Source: Comamonas denitrificans (lineage in GTDB: Bacteria; Pseudomonadota; Gammaproteobacteria; Burkholderiales; Burkholderiaceae_C). From it: DNA of 64,000 nt. The translations under genes were made by a program, and so were the position numbers. The notes under the pieces are model-generated. The model was given only the letters and a program-made list of their open reading frames with translations, was not told where the DNA came from and made no database searches. The stretch is from positions 1 through 64,000 of the forward strand of contig NZ_JAFNME010000015.1 of NCBI RefSeq assembly GCF_017368815.1. Direction: 5' to 3'. Of the stretch, positions 36,284-48,251 are shown one piece after another. Numbering within the stretch: position 1 is the stretch's first letter; each line of letters starts with the position of its first letter.

Positions 36284-37120
36284 TCAGCCGCCAAACTCCG
36301 CCGCCAGGGCTTGCGCACGGGCCTGGGCTTGGCGCATGGCGGCCACAAAGTGCGCGGGCACCTGTTGCGCCTGCAGGTGGGTAATGGCCGCGTGGGTGGT
36401 GCCGCCCTGGCTGGTCACGCGCTGGCGCATGACCTCGGGCGCTTCCCCAGAGCGGGCCGCCAATTCGGCAGCGCCCTGAAAGGTGGCCACCGCCAGCTGG
36501 TGCGCTTGTGCGGGGGTGAGGCCCATGTCGGTGCCGGCCTGAATCATGGCCTCTAGGAATAAAAACACATACGCGGGGCCAGAGCCCGAAAGCGCCGTCA
36601 CCGCATCCAGCTTGTCCTCGGTGTCCACCCAAAGCCATTGGCCCGTGGTGGCCACAATGCGCTCTGCCAGGGCGCGGCCCTCGGCAGCCACCGCTTCGCC
36701 GGCAAACAGGCCCGTCATGCCCCGCCCCACCAGCGCGGGCGTGTTGGGCATGGCGCGAATGATGCGCTCACTGCCCAGCCACGCGGCAATGCTGGCGGTG
36801 GTGATGCCGGCGGCCACACTCAGGTGCAACGCTGCCCCCGTGTGGGGCGCGGCCGCCAAGGCAGCCTCTTTAAACGTTTGCGGTTTAACGGCCCAGACGA
36901 TGAGCGCCGCACGCGCCAGTTGGGGGCCGGGGGTGGCCGCTGCTTCGATGCCAAAGCGTTCGCGCAACGCCGCGCGGGCCTGGTCCCAGGGTTCGACCAC
37001 TTCAATCCGGCTGGCTGGATGGCCCTGGCTGGTCAGCCCGCCAATGATGGCGCTGGCCATGTTGCCGCCACCGATAAAGGCGATAACGGGGTGCAATGGG
37101 GTAGGTGTTGGTGCAGGCAT
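36284..37120 (-). CDS. proC: Pyrroline-5-carboxylate reductase
   Basis: Last enzyme of proline biosynthesis, reducing 1-pyrroline-5-carboxylate with NADPH; 278 residues. I start it at ATG 37120 (MPAPTPTPLHPVIAFIGGGNMASAI), which places the Rossmann motif GGGNMA near the N-terminus; the frame is open 75 codons further upstream but that stretch is not ProC-like and runs under the YchJ gene region. The C-terminal dimerisation domain contains ALSGSGPAYVFLFLEAM and VTSQGGTTHAAI, both family signatures. Confidence 0.95.
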   Translation of the reverse strand: MPAPTPTPLHPVIAFIGGGNMASAIIGGLTSQGHPASRIEVVEPWDQARAALRERFGIEAAATPGPQLARAALIVWAVKPQTFKEAALAAAPHTGAALHLSVAAGITTASIAAWLGSERIIRAMPNTPALVGRGMTGLFAGEAVAAEGRALAERIVATTGQWLWVDTEDKLDAVTALSGSGPAYVFLFLEAMIQAGTDMGLTPAQAHQLAVATFQGAAELAARSGEAPEVMRQRVTSQGGTTHAAITHLQAQQVPAHFVAAMRQAQARAQALAAEFGG

Positions 37121-37229
37121 AAGGGAATGATGGTGGGGTTGTGTACAGAGGGGCAGAGGCACCGCGATTGTGCTGGTGCCCGGTGGCGGAGAAGCAATCA
37201 AGCAAGGCGCTGCGGGCGGGCGGCCGGCC

Positions 37230-37667
37230 TCAGGAAAGCGTCCCATCCACATAGCGCCAGCGCAGCAGGCCATCGACCATTTCGCGCACAAAACGGCTGC
37301 GCTCGTGCAGGCGCACAGCGCGGCCTTGTTGGCGGTAGCGGGCAACGAACTCTACGCTGGCGTGGTGCGCATCCATGGCAGTGAAAGATTTCACTTCCAG
37401 GCCCAGCCATTGGGTGGCCGGGCCAAATTCCAACGCCGCCGGACGGGTATCGGGGTGCCACGTGGCGAGCAGGTAGGCGGCATCTTCCCGCACAAAGGCG
37501 CTGTAGCGCGAGCGCATTAAATGCTCGGCATCTGGCGCTGCGGTGTCGGCGTAGTGGTCAATAAAACGGCCACAGCAGGCGGCGTAAGCGATGGGCTGGG
37601 TTTGGCGGCCTTGGGTGTGGGTGCGGCCACAAGGGCAAAAATCAGAAACAAGTGCAGAGCGAGACAT
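37230..37667 (-). CDS. YchJ-family protein (UPF0225, SEC-C motif)
   Basis: Protein of 145 residues. An N-terminal zinc-binding CPCG motif ([20 protein letters not shown]) is followed by an NTF2-like domain with the conserved [10 protein letters not shown] and YLLATWHP segments of YchJ. Only the N-terminal SEC-C-like cluster is present; E. coli YchJ also has one at the C-terminus. Function unknown. It is divergent from the MerR-type gene. Confidence 0.88.
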   Translation of the reverse strand: MSRSALVSDFCPCGRTHTQGRQTQPIAYAACCGRFIDHYADTAAPDAEHLMRSRYSAFVREDAAYLLATWHPDTRPAALEFGPATQWLGLEVKSFTAMDAHHASVEFVARYRQQGRAVRLHERSRFVREMVDGLLRWRYVDGTLS

Positions 37668-37741
37668 CAGCCGATTGTCACGGACAGGCGGCGCAGCACG
37701 AAAAACTAGGACAAGTCCTAGGGATGAAAGCGCATGGGAAG

Positions 37742-37757
37742 TTTACGTAAACGTCAA
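37742..37757. promoter_or_regulatory. LiuR operator 1, upstream of liuR
   Basis: TTTACGTAAACGTCAA is an imperfect 16-bp palindrome 10 bases before the liuR start. Its exact reverse complement occurs at 38197-38212, after liuR. Such ACGT-N2-ACGT dyads are characteristic of LiuR sites. Its position suggests autoregulation. Confidence 0.75.
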
Positions 37758-37767
37758 TAATGGCGAG

Positions 37768-38196
37768 ATGCACAAAAATCACAAAGACTCTGCACCCCAA
37801 CCGACCTATTCGATTGGCGATTTGGCCAAGGAATTTGACCTGACCACCCGCGCTATTCGGTTTTATGAAGACATGGGCCTGCTCGAACCCCAGCGCGAGG
37901 GCACCGGGGGCCGCACGCGCACCTACAGCGCCCGTGATCGCGCGCGGCTCAAGCTCACGCTGCGGGCCAAGCGCCTGGGCCTGTCGCTGACCGAGGCCAA
38001 AGAAATCATTGACTTGTACGAAAGCCCGCGCGACTCAGGGGCGCAGCTGCAAAAATTTTTGCAAGTCTTGGCCGAACACCGCCAGCAGCTGGAAGAGCGC
38101 ATGCAAGACATTCAACTGACCCTGGATGAAGTACGCGCCCAAGAAAAAGAAGCGCAACAACTGCTGCGCAAGCTTGGCACACGGGAATCTACGTAA
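37768..38196 (+). CDS. liuR: MerR-family regulator LiuR
   Basis: Transcriptional regulator of 142 residues with a MerR winged helix (YSIGDLAKEFDLTTRAIRFYEDMGLLEP) and a C-terminal coiled coil (LQKFLQVLAEHRQQLEERMQDIQLTLDEVRAQEKEA). It lacks the metal-binding cysteines of MerR/CueR. Position directly upstream of isovaleryl-CoA dehydrogenase and flanking ACGT dyads identify it as LiuR, the regulator of leucine/isovalerate degradation in proteobacteria. I start it at ATG 37768; upstream in-frame codons run through the operator. Confidence 0.85.
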   Translation: MHKNHKDSAPQPTYSIGDLAKEFDLTTRAIRFYEDMGLLEPQREGTGGRTRTYSARDRARLKLTLRAKRLGLSLTEAKEIIDLYESPRDSGAQLQKFLQVLAEHRQQLEERMQDIQLTLDEVRAQEKEAQQLLRKLGTREST

Positions 38197-38212
38197 TTGA
38201 CGTTTACGTAAA
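38197..38212. promoter_or_regulatory. LiuR operator 2, upstream of the thioesterase-ivd genes
   Basis: TTGACGTTTACGTAAA is the exact reverse complement of the site at 37742-37757. It starts at the base after the liuR stop and lies 34 bases before the thioesterase start, so it probably controls the catabolic genes downstream. Confidence 0.75.
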
Positions 38213-38245
38213 GGTAAATAAAACTTAGCAAATCGAGGAGACACC

Positions 38246-38704
38246 ATGGACCACTTCCCCCCTTTGGAGGCCGCTGCCACCGAGCGCATTCACGCCAGCT
38301 TTGCCAAGCAGGGTGCCATGACCACTTTAGGGGCACGGCTGACGCATCTGGCCCGAGGGCAGGTGCATCTGTGCTTCGACTGGGCCCCGGCGCTGACGCA
38401 GCAGCATGGTTTCATCCACGCCGGGATGATGGCCACGGTGCTGGACTCGGCCTGCGGCTATGCGGGCCTGTCGGTGATGCCGCTGGAGGCCGGCGTGCTG
38501 TCCATTGAATTCAAGATCAACCTGCTGGCTCCGGCCAAGGGGCAAAGCTTTCGCTGCGAAGGGGTGGTGCTCAAACCTGGGCGCACCATCGTCGTCACCG
38601 AAGGCCGCGCCTACGCCATCGATGGCGACCAAGAAAAACTGGTCGCCACCATGAACTGCACCCTGATGGCGCTCGAAAACCGCCCCGGCATTGCTGCGGT
38701 GTAA
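38246..38704 (+). CDS. PaaI-family acyl-CoA thioesterase
   Basis: Hotdog-fold thioesterase of 152 residues. The segment QQHGFIHAGMMATVLDSACGYAGLSVMP carries the HGGxxxxxxD-like PaaI motif (here HAGMMATVLD, catalytic D), followed by EFKINLLAPAKGQSFRCEG and GRTIVVTEGRAYA. It probably releases CoA from branched or aromatic acyl-CoAs and protects the CoA pool during catabolism. GAGGAG precedes the start. It lies between LiuR operator 2 and ivd, so it is likely LiuR-controlled. Confidence 0.85.
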   Translation: MDHFPPLEAAATERIHASFAKQGAMTTLGARLTHLARGQVHLCFDWAPALTQQHGFIHAGMMATVLDSACGYAGLSVMPLEAGVLSIEFKINLLAPAKGQSFRCEGVVLKPGRTIVVTEGRAYAIDGDQEKLVATMNCTLMALENRPGIAAV

Positions 38705-38755
38705 GCCAAAGCGCTGAAATTTTTAAAATTCTCAATATTTTTCAAGGAGATAATC

Positions 38756-39937
38756 ATGACCAACCTGCCCGGCCTGAACTTCCAGCTTGGTGAAGACATT
38801 GATGCCCTGCGCGATGCCGTGCGCGACTTTGCCCAGGCCGAGATCGCCCCCCGCGCCGCCGAGGCCGACCACACCGACCAATTCCCCATGGACCTGTGGC
38901 AAAAGTTTGGTGACCTGGGCGTGCTGGGCATCACCGTGGGCGAGGAATACGGCGGTGCCAACATGGGCTACCTGGCGCACATGGTGGCGATGGAGGAAAT
39001 CTCGCGTGCCAGCGCCTCGATCGGCCTGTCCTACGGGGCGCACTCCAACCTGTGCGTGAACCAAATCAACCGCAACGGCAACGCCGCGCAAAAAGCCAAA
39101 TACCTGCCCAAGCTGATTTCCGGCGAGCACATCGGCGCGCTGGCCATGAGCGAGCCCGGCGCAGGCTCGGATGTCATCAGCATGAAGCTCAAAGCCGAGG
39201 ACAAGGGCGGCTACTACCTGCTCAACGGCAACAAAATGTGGATCACCAACGGCCCCGATGCCGACACCCTGGTGGTCTATGCCAAAACCGAGCCCGAACT
39301 GGGCGCGCGCGGCGTGACCGCCTTTTTGATCGAAAAAGGCATGAAGGGCTTTTCCGTCGCGCAAAAGCTGGACAAGCTGGGCATGCGCGGCAGCCACACC
39401 GGCGAGCTGGTGTTCCAAAACGTAGAAGTGCCCGCTGAGAACGTTCTGGGCACCGTCAATGGCGGGGCCAAGGTGCTGATGAGCGGGCTGGACTACGAAC
39501 GCGCCGTGCTCACCGGCGGCCCGCTGGGCATCATGCAGGCGGTGATGGACAACGTGGTGCCCTACATCCACGACCGCAAGCAGTTTGGCCAAAGCATTGG
39601 CGAGTTCCAGCTCATCCAGGGCAAGGTGGCCGACATGTACACCGTGCTGCAGGCGGGCCGCAGCTTTGCCTACACGGTGGCCAAAAACCTGGACATGCTG
39701 GGCCAGGAGCACGTGCGCCAGGTGCGCAAAGACTGCGCTAGCGTGATTTTGTGGACCGCCGAAAAAGCCACCTGGATGGCCGGCGAGGGCATCCAAATCC
39801 ATGGCGGCAACGGTTATATCAACGAGTACCCCCTGGGCCGCCTGTGGCGCGATGCGAAACTCTACGAAATCGGCGCAGGCACCAGCGAGATCCGCCGCAT
39901 GCTGATCGGCCGCGAGCTCTTCGCCGAAACTTGTTGA
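38756..39937 (+). CDS. ivd: Isovaleryl-CoA dehydrogenase
   Basis: FAD-dependent acyl-CoA dehydrogenase of 393 residues for the third step of leucine degradation (isovaleryl-CoA to 3-methylcrotonyl-CoA). The catalytic base position supports this assignment: the Glu lies in [13 protein letters not shown], as in human IVD, while the usual C-terminal Glu site reads [10 protein letters not shown]. Also visible are [13 protein letters not shown] (FAD/substrate contact) and [21 protein letters not shown] precedes the ATG. It follows liuR and the thioesterase. The methylcrotonyl-CoA carboxylase genes that usually follow are not in the window. Confidence 0.93.
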   Translation: MTNLPGLNFQLGEDIDALRDAVRDFAQAEIAPRAAEADHTDQFPMDLWQKFGDLGVLGITVGEEYGGANMGYLAHMVAMEEISRASASIGLSYGAHSNLCVNQINRNGNAAQKAKYLPKLISGEHIGALAMSEPGAGSDVISMKLKAEDKGGYYLLNGNKMWITNGPDADTLVVYAKTEPELGARGVTAFLIEKGMKGFSVAQKLDKLGMRGSHTGELVFQNVEVPAENVLGTVNGGAKVLMSGLDYERAVLTGGPLGIMQAVMDNVVPYIHDRKQFGQSIGEFQLIQGKVADMYTVLQAGRSFAYTVAKNLDMLGQEHVRQVRKDCASVILWTAEKATWMAGEGIQIHGGNGYINEYPLGRLWRDAKLYEIGAGTSEIRRMLIGRELFAETC

Positions 39938-39969
39938 TTTAAACCCCGAAACCCTCTTAAAGGAGCCCT

Positions 39970-40632
39970 ATGCCCACGACGACCATCGACGACCTCTTAG
40001 CCAATAACCGCGAATGGGCCCAGCGCGTCGAATGCGAGCGTCCCGGCTTTTTCACCAAACTGACCGAGCAACAAAACCCCAAATACATGTGGATTGGTTG
40101 CTCGGACAGCCGGGTGCCCGCCAACCAGATCAGTGGACTGGAGCCGGGCGAGGTGTTTGTGCACCGCAACGTGGCCAACGTCGTCGTGCCCAGCGACTTG
40201 AACTGCCTCTCGACCATTCAATACGCCATTGACCAGCTCAAGGTCGAGCACTTGATGGTCGTGGGCCACTACGGCTGCGGCGGCGTGCTGGCGGCCCTGG
40301 AAGAATTGCGCGTGGGCCTGGCCGACAACTGGATTCGCCACGTCAAAGACGTGCGCGTCAAGCACTACCACCTGATCAAAAACACCGCCGTGCAGCACCG
40401 CCACGATGTGCTGTGCGAGCTGAACGTGATTGAGCAGGTGATGAACGTCGCGCAAAGCACCGTCATGCAAGATGCTTGGGCCCGTGGCCAAAAAGTCACC
40501 CTGCACGGCTGGTGCTACAGCCTGAAAAACGGCTTGATCACCAACCTGGAAATCACCCTGCCCGGCGTGGGCGGCCTGTACGACGTGCATGAACGGGCCG
40601 TGGAACTGGTCGCTACCCGCGAGCGCAGCTAA
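39970..40632 (+). CDS. can: Beta-class carbonic anhydrase
   Basis: Zinc enzyme of 220 residues that interconverts CO2 and bicarbonate. Zinc ligands C44, H100 and C103 and the D46-R48 dyad are seen in WIGCSDSRVPA and HYGCGGVL. The start has an AAAGGAG ribosome binding site. It lies in the acyl-CoA cluster 33 bases after ivd, which makes sense because methylcrotonyl-CoA carboxylase in the same pathway needs bicarbonate, although that carboxylase is not encoded here. Confidence 0.95.
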   Translation: MPTTTIDDLLANNREWAQRVECERPGFFTKLTEQQNPKYMWIGCSDSRVPANQISGLEPGEVFVHRNVANVVVPSDLNCLSTIQYAIDQLKVEHLMVVGHYGCGGVLAALEELRVGLADNWIRHVKDVRVKHYHLIKNTAVQHRHDVLCELNVIEQVMNVAQSTVMQDAWARGQKVTLHGWCYSLKNGLITNLEITLPGVGGLYDVHERAVELVATRERS

Positions 40633-40652
40633 CCCCCTGAATTTCCCCCCTC

Positions 40653-40677
40653 AACCAGCGCCCCGGCGCTGGTTTTT
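40653..40677 (+). terminator. Rho-independent terminator between can and the thiolase gene
   Basis: CCAGCGCC (40655-40662) pairs with GGCGCTGG (40665-40672), followed by TTTTT. The AA before the stem also pairs with TT. It suggests that thiolase may have its own promoter or be expressed by read-through. Confidence 0.75.
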
Positions 40678-40698
40678 CTACACCCAGGAGAACACAAC

Positions 40699-41889
40699 AT
40701 GTCCCACCAGCAAGACCCCGTCGTCATCGTCAGCGCCGTGCGCACCCCCATGGGTGCCTTCCAGGGCGGTTTTTCCGACCTGGCCGCGCACGACCTGGGC
40801 GGCGCTGCGATCAAGGCCGCCGTCGAGCGCGCCGGCATCGCCCCGGAAAAAGTCGAAGAAGTGCTGTTTGGCAACTGCCTGATGGCCGGCCAGGGCCAAG
40901 CCCCCGCCCGCCAAGCCGGTTTCAAAGGCGGCCTGCCGCAAAGCACCGGTGCCGTCACCCTGTCGAAAATGTGCGGTGCGGGCATGGAGGCGACCATCCT
41001 GGCGCACGACCAGATCGTGGCCGGCAGCCGCGAGGTCATGGTTGCAGGCGGCATGGAGAGCATGACCAACGCCCCCTATTTGCTGAAAAAAGGCCGGGGC
41101 GGCTACCGCATGGGCCACGACAAGGTGTTTGACCACATGATGCTTGACGGTCTGGAAGACGCTTACGAAGCGGGCCGCAGCATGGGCACCTTTGGCGAAG
41201 ACTGCGCCGCCAAATACCAATTCACCCGCGAGCAACAAGATGCCTTTGCCATCGCCAGCGTGACGCGGGCCCAGCAGGCGATTGAATCGGGCGCGTTCAA
41301 GGCCGAAATCACCCCTGTGACCTTCCAGACGCGCAAGGGCGAAGTGACCATCGACCAAGACGAAGGCCCTTTGAAAATCCGCACCGACAAAATCCCCACC
41401 CTGCGCCCCGCGTTCAAAAAGGACGGCACCATCACCGCCGCCGCCAGTTCCAGCATCAACGACGGTGCCGCCGCCCTGGTGCTGATGCGCCAGTCCACCG
41501 CGCAGCAACTGGGCTGCAAGCCGCTGGCCAAGATCGTCGCCCACGCCACCCACGCACAAGCGCCGGAATGGTTCAGCACCGCCCCCGTCGGTGCGACGGA
41601 AAAAGTGCTGAAAAAAGCCGGCTGGAAGGTCGAGGACGTCGACCTGTGGGAAATCAACGAAGCCTTCGCCGTCGTCCCCATGGCGCTGATGGCCGACCTG
41701 AACGTGCCGCACGAAAAGGTAAACGTCAATGGCGGTGCCTGCGCCCTGGGCCACCCGATTGGGGCCAGCGGTGCCCGCATCATCGTCACCCTGCTGCACG
41801 CCTTGCAGGCCCGGGGCCTGAAAAAAGGCCTGGCCACGCTGTGCATCGGCGGCGGCGAGGCCACGGCCATGGCAGTCGAGTTAATCTAA
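40699..41889 (+). CDS. Acetyl-CoA C-acetyltransferase (thiolase)
   Basis: Biosynthetic/degradative thiolase of 396 residues. The nucleophile is C92 in SKMCGAGMEA, the His is in ALGHPIGASGARI, and the second Cys is in LCIGGGEATA. N-terminal VVIVSAVRTPMGAFQGG is typical of the acetoacetyl-CoA thiolase group (AtoB/PhaA-like). In leucine degradation it would split acetoacetyl-CoA to two acetyl-CoA; it could equally serve fatty acid oxidation. CAGGAG precedes the ATG. A 76-nt palindrome starts 7 bases after the stop. Confidence 0.93.
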   Translation: MSHQQDPVVIVSAVRTPMGAFQGGFSDLAAHDLGGAAIKAAVERAGIAPEKVEEVLFGNCLMAGQGQAPARQAGFKGGLPQSTGAVTLSKMCGAGMEATILAHDQIVAGSREVMVAGGMESMTNAPYLLKKGRGGYRMGHDKVFDHMMLDGLEDAYEAGRSMGTFGEDCAAKYQFTREQQDAFAIASVTRAQQAIESGAFKAEITPVTFQTRKGEVTIDQDEGPLKIRTDKIPTLRPAFKKDGTITAAASSSINDGAAALVLMRQSTAQQLGCKPLAKIVAHATHAQAPEWFSTAPVGATEKVLKKAGWKVEDVDLWEINEAFAVVPMALMADLNVPHEKVNVNGGACALGHPIGASGARIIVTLLHALQARGLKKGLATLCIGGGEATAMAVELI

Positions 41890-41895
41890 AAAAAT

Positions 41896-41971
41896 AGCTG
41901 TTTCCGCTTTTAAATAAACAGTTTTACTGTGTTTTCACTTTGAAATGCTTTGTTTTCAAGCGGAAACAGCT
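41896..41971. repeat. 76-nt palindromic repeat between thiolase and acyl-CoA dehydrogenase genes
   Basis: Arms AGCTGTTTCCGCT (41896-41908) and AGCGGAAACAGCT (41959-41971) are perfectly complementary (13 of 13, extending to 14) around a 50-nt AT-rich spacer. The best-preserved copy in the window. An inner mini-hairpin ACAG/CTGT is present in the spacer. The spacer is clearly homologous to that at 12095. Confidence 0.9.
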
Positions 41972-42021
41972 CACCAAAATATTTGCCTAGCGGGCAGCCC
42001 ATTTACCTTCAGGAGAGCCAG

Positions 42022-43152
42022 ATGCTACTGACCCCAGACCAACACATGGTGCGCGATGCCATGCGCGAGTTTGTGCAGTCCGAAATCACCCCCCACGCCG
42101 CCCGCTGGGACAAAGAGCACCACTTCCCCAAAGATGTCCACCAGGGCCTGGCCGCGCTGGGCGCTTACGGCATCTGCGTGCCCGAGGAATACGGCGGCGC
42201 GGGGCTGGACTACCTCAGCTTGGCGCTGGTGCTGGAAGAAATCGCGGCCGGTGACGGCGGCACCAGCACCGCCATCAGCGTGACCAACTGCCCGGTGAAC
42301 GCCATCCTCATGCGCTACGGCAATGCGGCGCAAAAGCAGCAATGGCTCACCCCCCTGGCGCGCGGCGAAATGCTGGGCGCGTTCTGCCTGACCGAGCCGC
42401 ACGTGGGCTCGGACGCTTCGGCCCTGCGCACCACGGCGGTGAAAGAGGGCAAGGAGTATGTGCTCAACGGGGTGAAGCAATTCATCACCAGCGGCAAGAA
42501 CGGCCAGGTGGCCATCGTCATTGCCGTCACGGATAAAACCGCAGGCAAAAAGGGCATGAGCGCCTTTATCGTGCCTACCAACAACCCCGGCTACCAGGTG
42601 GCGCGGCTGGAAGAAAAGCTGGGCCAGCACAGCAGCGATACCGCGCAAATCAATTTGGACGACTGCCGCATCCCGGCCGAGAACCTGATCGGTGCCGAGG
42701 GCGATGGCTACAAAATTGCCCTCTCGGCCCTGGAGGGTGGGCGCATCGGCATCGCCGCGCAAAGCGTGGGCATGGCCCGCGCGGCCTTTGAATGCGCCCT
42801 GCACTACAGCAAAGAGCGCGAGAGCTTTGGCCAGCCCATCTTCAACCACCAGGCCGTGGGCTTTCGCCTGGCCGACTGCGCCACGCAGCTTGAGGCGGCG
42901 CGCCAGCTGATTTGGCACGCGGCCAGCCTGCGCGATGCCGGCCTGCCCTGCCTGCAAGAAGCGGCCATGGCCAAGCTGTTTGCCAGCGAAATGGCCGAGC
43001 GCGTGTGCAGCGCCGCCATCCAAACGCTGGGCGGCTACGGCGTGGTGAATGACTTCCCAGTCGAGCGCATCTACCGCGATGTGCGCGTGTGCCAAATCTA
43101 CGAAGGCACCAGCGACGTGCAAAAAATCATCATCCAGCGCGGCCTGGCGTAA
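42022..43152 (+). CDS. Acyl-CoA dehydrogenase (short/branched-chain type)
   Basis: FAD-dependent acyl-CoA dehydrogenase of 376 residues, starting at ATG 42022 with AGGAG at 42011-42015; upstream in-frame codons run through the palindromic repeat. The catalytic Glu is at the common C-terminal position in CQIYEGTSDVQKI, unlike the neighbouring ivd product. FAD-site segments AFCLTEPHVGSDASALRT and QTLGGYGVVNDFPVERIYRD are present. This supports a butyryl- or 2-methyl-branched-type substrate, but the chain length cannot be read from the sequence. Confidence 0.9.
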   Translation: MLLTPDQHMVRDAMREFVQSEITPHAARWDKEHHFPKDVHQGLAALGAYGICVPEEYGGAGLDYLSLALVLEEIAAGDGGTSTAISVTNCPVNAILMRYGNAAQKQQWLTPLARGEMLGAFCLTEPHVGSDASALRTTAVKEGKEYVLNGVKQFITSGKNGQVAIVIAVTDKTAGKKGMSAFIVPTNNPGYQVARLEEKLGQHSSDTAQINLDDCRIPAENLIGAEGDGYKIALSALEGGRIGIAAQSVGMARAAFECALHYSKERESFGQPIFNHQAVGFRLADCATQLEAARQLIWHAASLRDAGLPCLQEAAMAKLFASEMAERVCSAAIQTLGGYGVVNDFPVERIYRDVRVCQIYEGTSDVQKIIIQRGLA

Positions 43153-43191
43153 CGACACGCCCCGCGCAGCCGCAGGCGCTGCGTCCCCAGC

Positions 43192-43220
43192 AAAACGCCC
43201 CGCAACTTGCGGGGCGTTTT
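43192..43220. terminator. Bidirectional terminator between the acyl-CoA dehydrogenase and the reductase/isomerase fusion
   Basis: AAAACGCCCCGC (43192-43203) pairs perfectly with GCGGGGCGTTTT (43209-43220) over a 5-base loop, giving a 12-bp stem with A and T tracts on either side. Confidence 0.88.
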
Positions 43221-43245
43221 CCGTGGCATGTGCGCCAAGCGATGC

Positions 43246-46305
<3,060 letters not shown>

Positions 46306-46374
46306 TTACCTAGGGGACTCTTTAGAATGAAAAGGCTGTGCTCCTTTTTTATGCTGCCTACGCTTTAGCCTGTC

Positions 46375-47700
46375 ATGGTCGAAAAATCCCCCTCTACTCT
46401 TGCCCGCGAAGCGCTTAGGCTGTTGTTTTCACGGGAGCAACCACCTACTCCCGAAAACTACCAAGCGGCTTACTACGAAGCCGCTGGGACGATTGATGCC
46501 ATCGTGGTCCCGCCCGGCCTGGCCCACCAATTGGCACGCTTGTGTGAGTTTGCACAGCCTGCCTTTGCACACAGCGATGCGCGCTTGCGCGAAATGTCCG
46601 AGCAGCTGGTGCATTTTTTGCGCCAACCCCAGCCCGAGCTGAGCACCGCACTCTTGCTGCTGCAAAACTTTAGCCACCGCCTGTCGTTTGCGGTGCCCGA
46701 CCAGGTGCAGCTGCACGAGGGTTTGCTGCGCTTGCTGGGGCTGATCCTGCAAAACATGGCCGTGCTGTGTTTGGACGACCAGTGGCTGGAGGGGCAGTTG
46801 AGCGCGCTGCAAACAGCCACCGAGCCACCGCTGACGCTGCCACGCCTGCAAGAGATGGAGCAGCGCCTGCAAGAGGTGATCTTCAAGCAAACCGAGGCCA
46901 AAGAGCGCCTGGTGCAAGCGCAAAACCAAGTGCGTGATTTGCTCGCTACGTTTATTGACCGTTTGGCCGACATAGGGGACACCAACAGCAGCTATCACGA
47001 CCATCTGGAGCAGTGCGCCGCCAAGCTCTCCAAAGTCTCGCAGCTGCACGAAATCACCCCGCTGCTCGAAGATGTCATCGGTGCCACCCGCGCCATGGCC
47101 GATCGCTGCGATCTGGCCCGCCATGAGCTGCACACCTTGCGCATGCAAAGCGAACAAGGGATGCAGGAAATCAACCGCCTGCGCGATGCCCTGGTGGAGA
47201 CCTCGGCCCAAGCCCGCACCGATGCCCAAACCGGGGCACTCAACCGCCGGGGCATGGACGAGGCACTGGAGCAAGAAGTCCAAGCCGCGCAAAAGACCGG
47301 TGCCCCCTTGTGCGTTGCCTTGTTGGATTTGGATGACTTTAAAAACCTCAACGACCGCTTGGGCCACGATGCCGGCGACAAAGCCCTGGAGCATCTGGTC
47401 CATGTGGCCAAAAAAGTCATGCGCACCCAAGACCAGCTGGCCCGCTATGGCGGAGAAGAATTCGTTTTCCTCCTGCCCGGCACGACCGCCACCCAGGCCG
47501 TTGAAATCATGAAGCGCCTACAGCGCACGCTCACTGCGCAGTACTTTTTGCAAGACAACGAACGGGTGCTGATCACCTTCAGCGCTGGCGTGGCGCAGCT
47601 GCAAGCCAACGAGGACTACCAACACGCATTAATCAGAGCTGACAAGGCTGTTTATATGGCGAAAAAAGCAGGAAAGAACCGCGTTTTCTTTGCTGAATAA
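46375..47700 (+). CDS. Diguanylate cyclase (GGDEF domain)
   Basis: Enzyme of 441 residues that makes cyclic di-GMP. The N-terminal 270 residues are alpha-helical with a likely coiled coil (QEMEQRLQEVIFKQTEAKERLVQAQNQV) and no membrane segment; this domain type is unnamed. The GGDEF domain starts at DAQTGALNRRGM and has the active-site GGEEF (near residue 360), DLDDFKNLNDRLGHDAGD, and an inhibitory I-site RTQD five residues before GGEEF. It should therefore be active and product-inhibited. The stop TAA at 47698-47700 touches a palindrome arm. Confidence 0.92.
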   Translation: MVEKSPSTLAREALRLLFSREQPPTPENYQAAYYEAAGTIDAIVVPPGLAHQLARLCEFAQPAFAHSDARLREMSEQLVHFLRQPQPELSTALLLLQNFSHRLSFAVPDQVQLHEGLLRLLGLILQNMAVLCLDDQWLEGQLSALQTATEPPLTLPRLQEMEQRLQEVIFKQTEAKERLVQAQNQVRDLLATFIDRLADIGDTNSSYHDHLEQCAAKLSKVSQLHEITPLLEDVIGATRAMADRCDLARHELHTLRMQSEQGMQEINRLRDALVETSAQARTDAQTGALNRRGMDEALEQEVQAAQKTGAPLCVALLDLDDFKNLNDRLGHDAGDKALEHLVHVAKKVMRTQDQLARYGGEEFVFLLPGTTATQAVEIMKRLQRTLTAQYFLQDNERVLITFSAGVAQLQANEDYQHALIRADKAVYMAKKAGKNRVFFAE

Positions 47701-47712
47701 GCGCAAACCGCT
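47700..47712. repeat. Right-arm remnant of the palindromic repeat after the diguanylate cyclase gene
   Basis: AGCGCAAACCGCT differs by one base from the right arm at 15348-15360 (AGCGCAAACAGCT) and is followed by ATTTATT, as other copies are. Exactly 76 nt would place a left arm at 47637-47649, where AGCTGACAAGGCT occurs, but that sequence is the conserved end of the GGDEF domain and may be coincidence. Confidence 0.4.
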
Positions 47713-47730
47713 ATTTATTTTGACAATTCT

Positions 47731-48249
47731 TTAGTCATCCCAGGTGGTCTCTGGGCGCAATTGTTGTGCCAGGGTGCGCGGCCAGGGCAAATTCAAGTCG
47801 GCCATGCGCTGCTTGATCAAAATCGGTGCCACTTGAAACACCTGGGCCAAGGCTGCTACCGGGGTCAAGGGCTGTACCTGCGCACGCAGCGCCGCCTCGG
47901 GCAGCAGCAGGCGCAGGGCAAAGTCATTGGCCTCGTTGTCGATGCGCTCCTGCACGTTGCAGTGGTAGCTGTCTGACACCTCAATCGCGCGCGTCTGACC
48001 TGGGCGCAAATGGTGCAAGGCAATGTGCCCCAGCGCATGGGCCACACCATAGCGCTGGCGCTCTAAAGGGTGCTGGCGATCAATCACAATGCGCGGCTTG
48101 CGCTTGGCGGCCAGCTCCACCAGGGCACACACCCGGCCCAACGGGGCAAAGGCCACCACCACCTCCATGCCCTTGGCGATGCGGGCTAAATTCACCGGAA
48201 GCTTGTGATCCCAGTGCGCATTCAGCACGCCTTCGGCCAGCAGGGTCAT
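47731..48249 (-). CDS. ImmA/IrrE-like protein with a substituted metalloprotease motif
   Basis: Protein of 172 residues resembling the ImmA/IrrE metallo-endopeptidase family. The central helix reads GVAHALGHIALHH, where family members have HELGH; the catalytic Glu is replaced by Ala (codon GCG). The third-ligand helix NVQERIDNEANDFALRLLLPE is intact, matching the common EAEANxFAxxLLMP pattern. With both His and the Glu ligand kept it may bind zinc but should not cleave peptides. No adjacent XRE-type repressor (the usual partner) is visible. It starts 3 bases after the lptM stop on the same strand. Confidence 0.65.
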   Translation of the reverse strand: MTLLAEGVLNAHWDHKLPVNLARIAKGMEVVVAFAPLGRVCALVELAAKRKPRIVIDRQHPLERQRYGVAHALGHIALHHLRPGQTRAIEVSDSYHCNVQERIDNEANDFALRLLLPEAALRAQVQPLTPVAALAQVFQVAPILIKQRMADLNLPWPRTLAQQLRPETTWDD

Positions 48250-48251
48250 GG

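Noticed and set aside
47637-47712. A sixth full 76-nt palindrome at the end of the diguanylate cyclase gene
   Set aside because: The spacing is exact, but the left arm is the codon sequence of the conserved A-D-K-A of GGDEF domains and pairs poorly. Only the right arm is accepted as a remnant.
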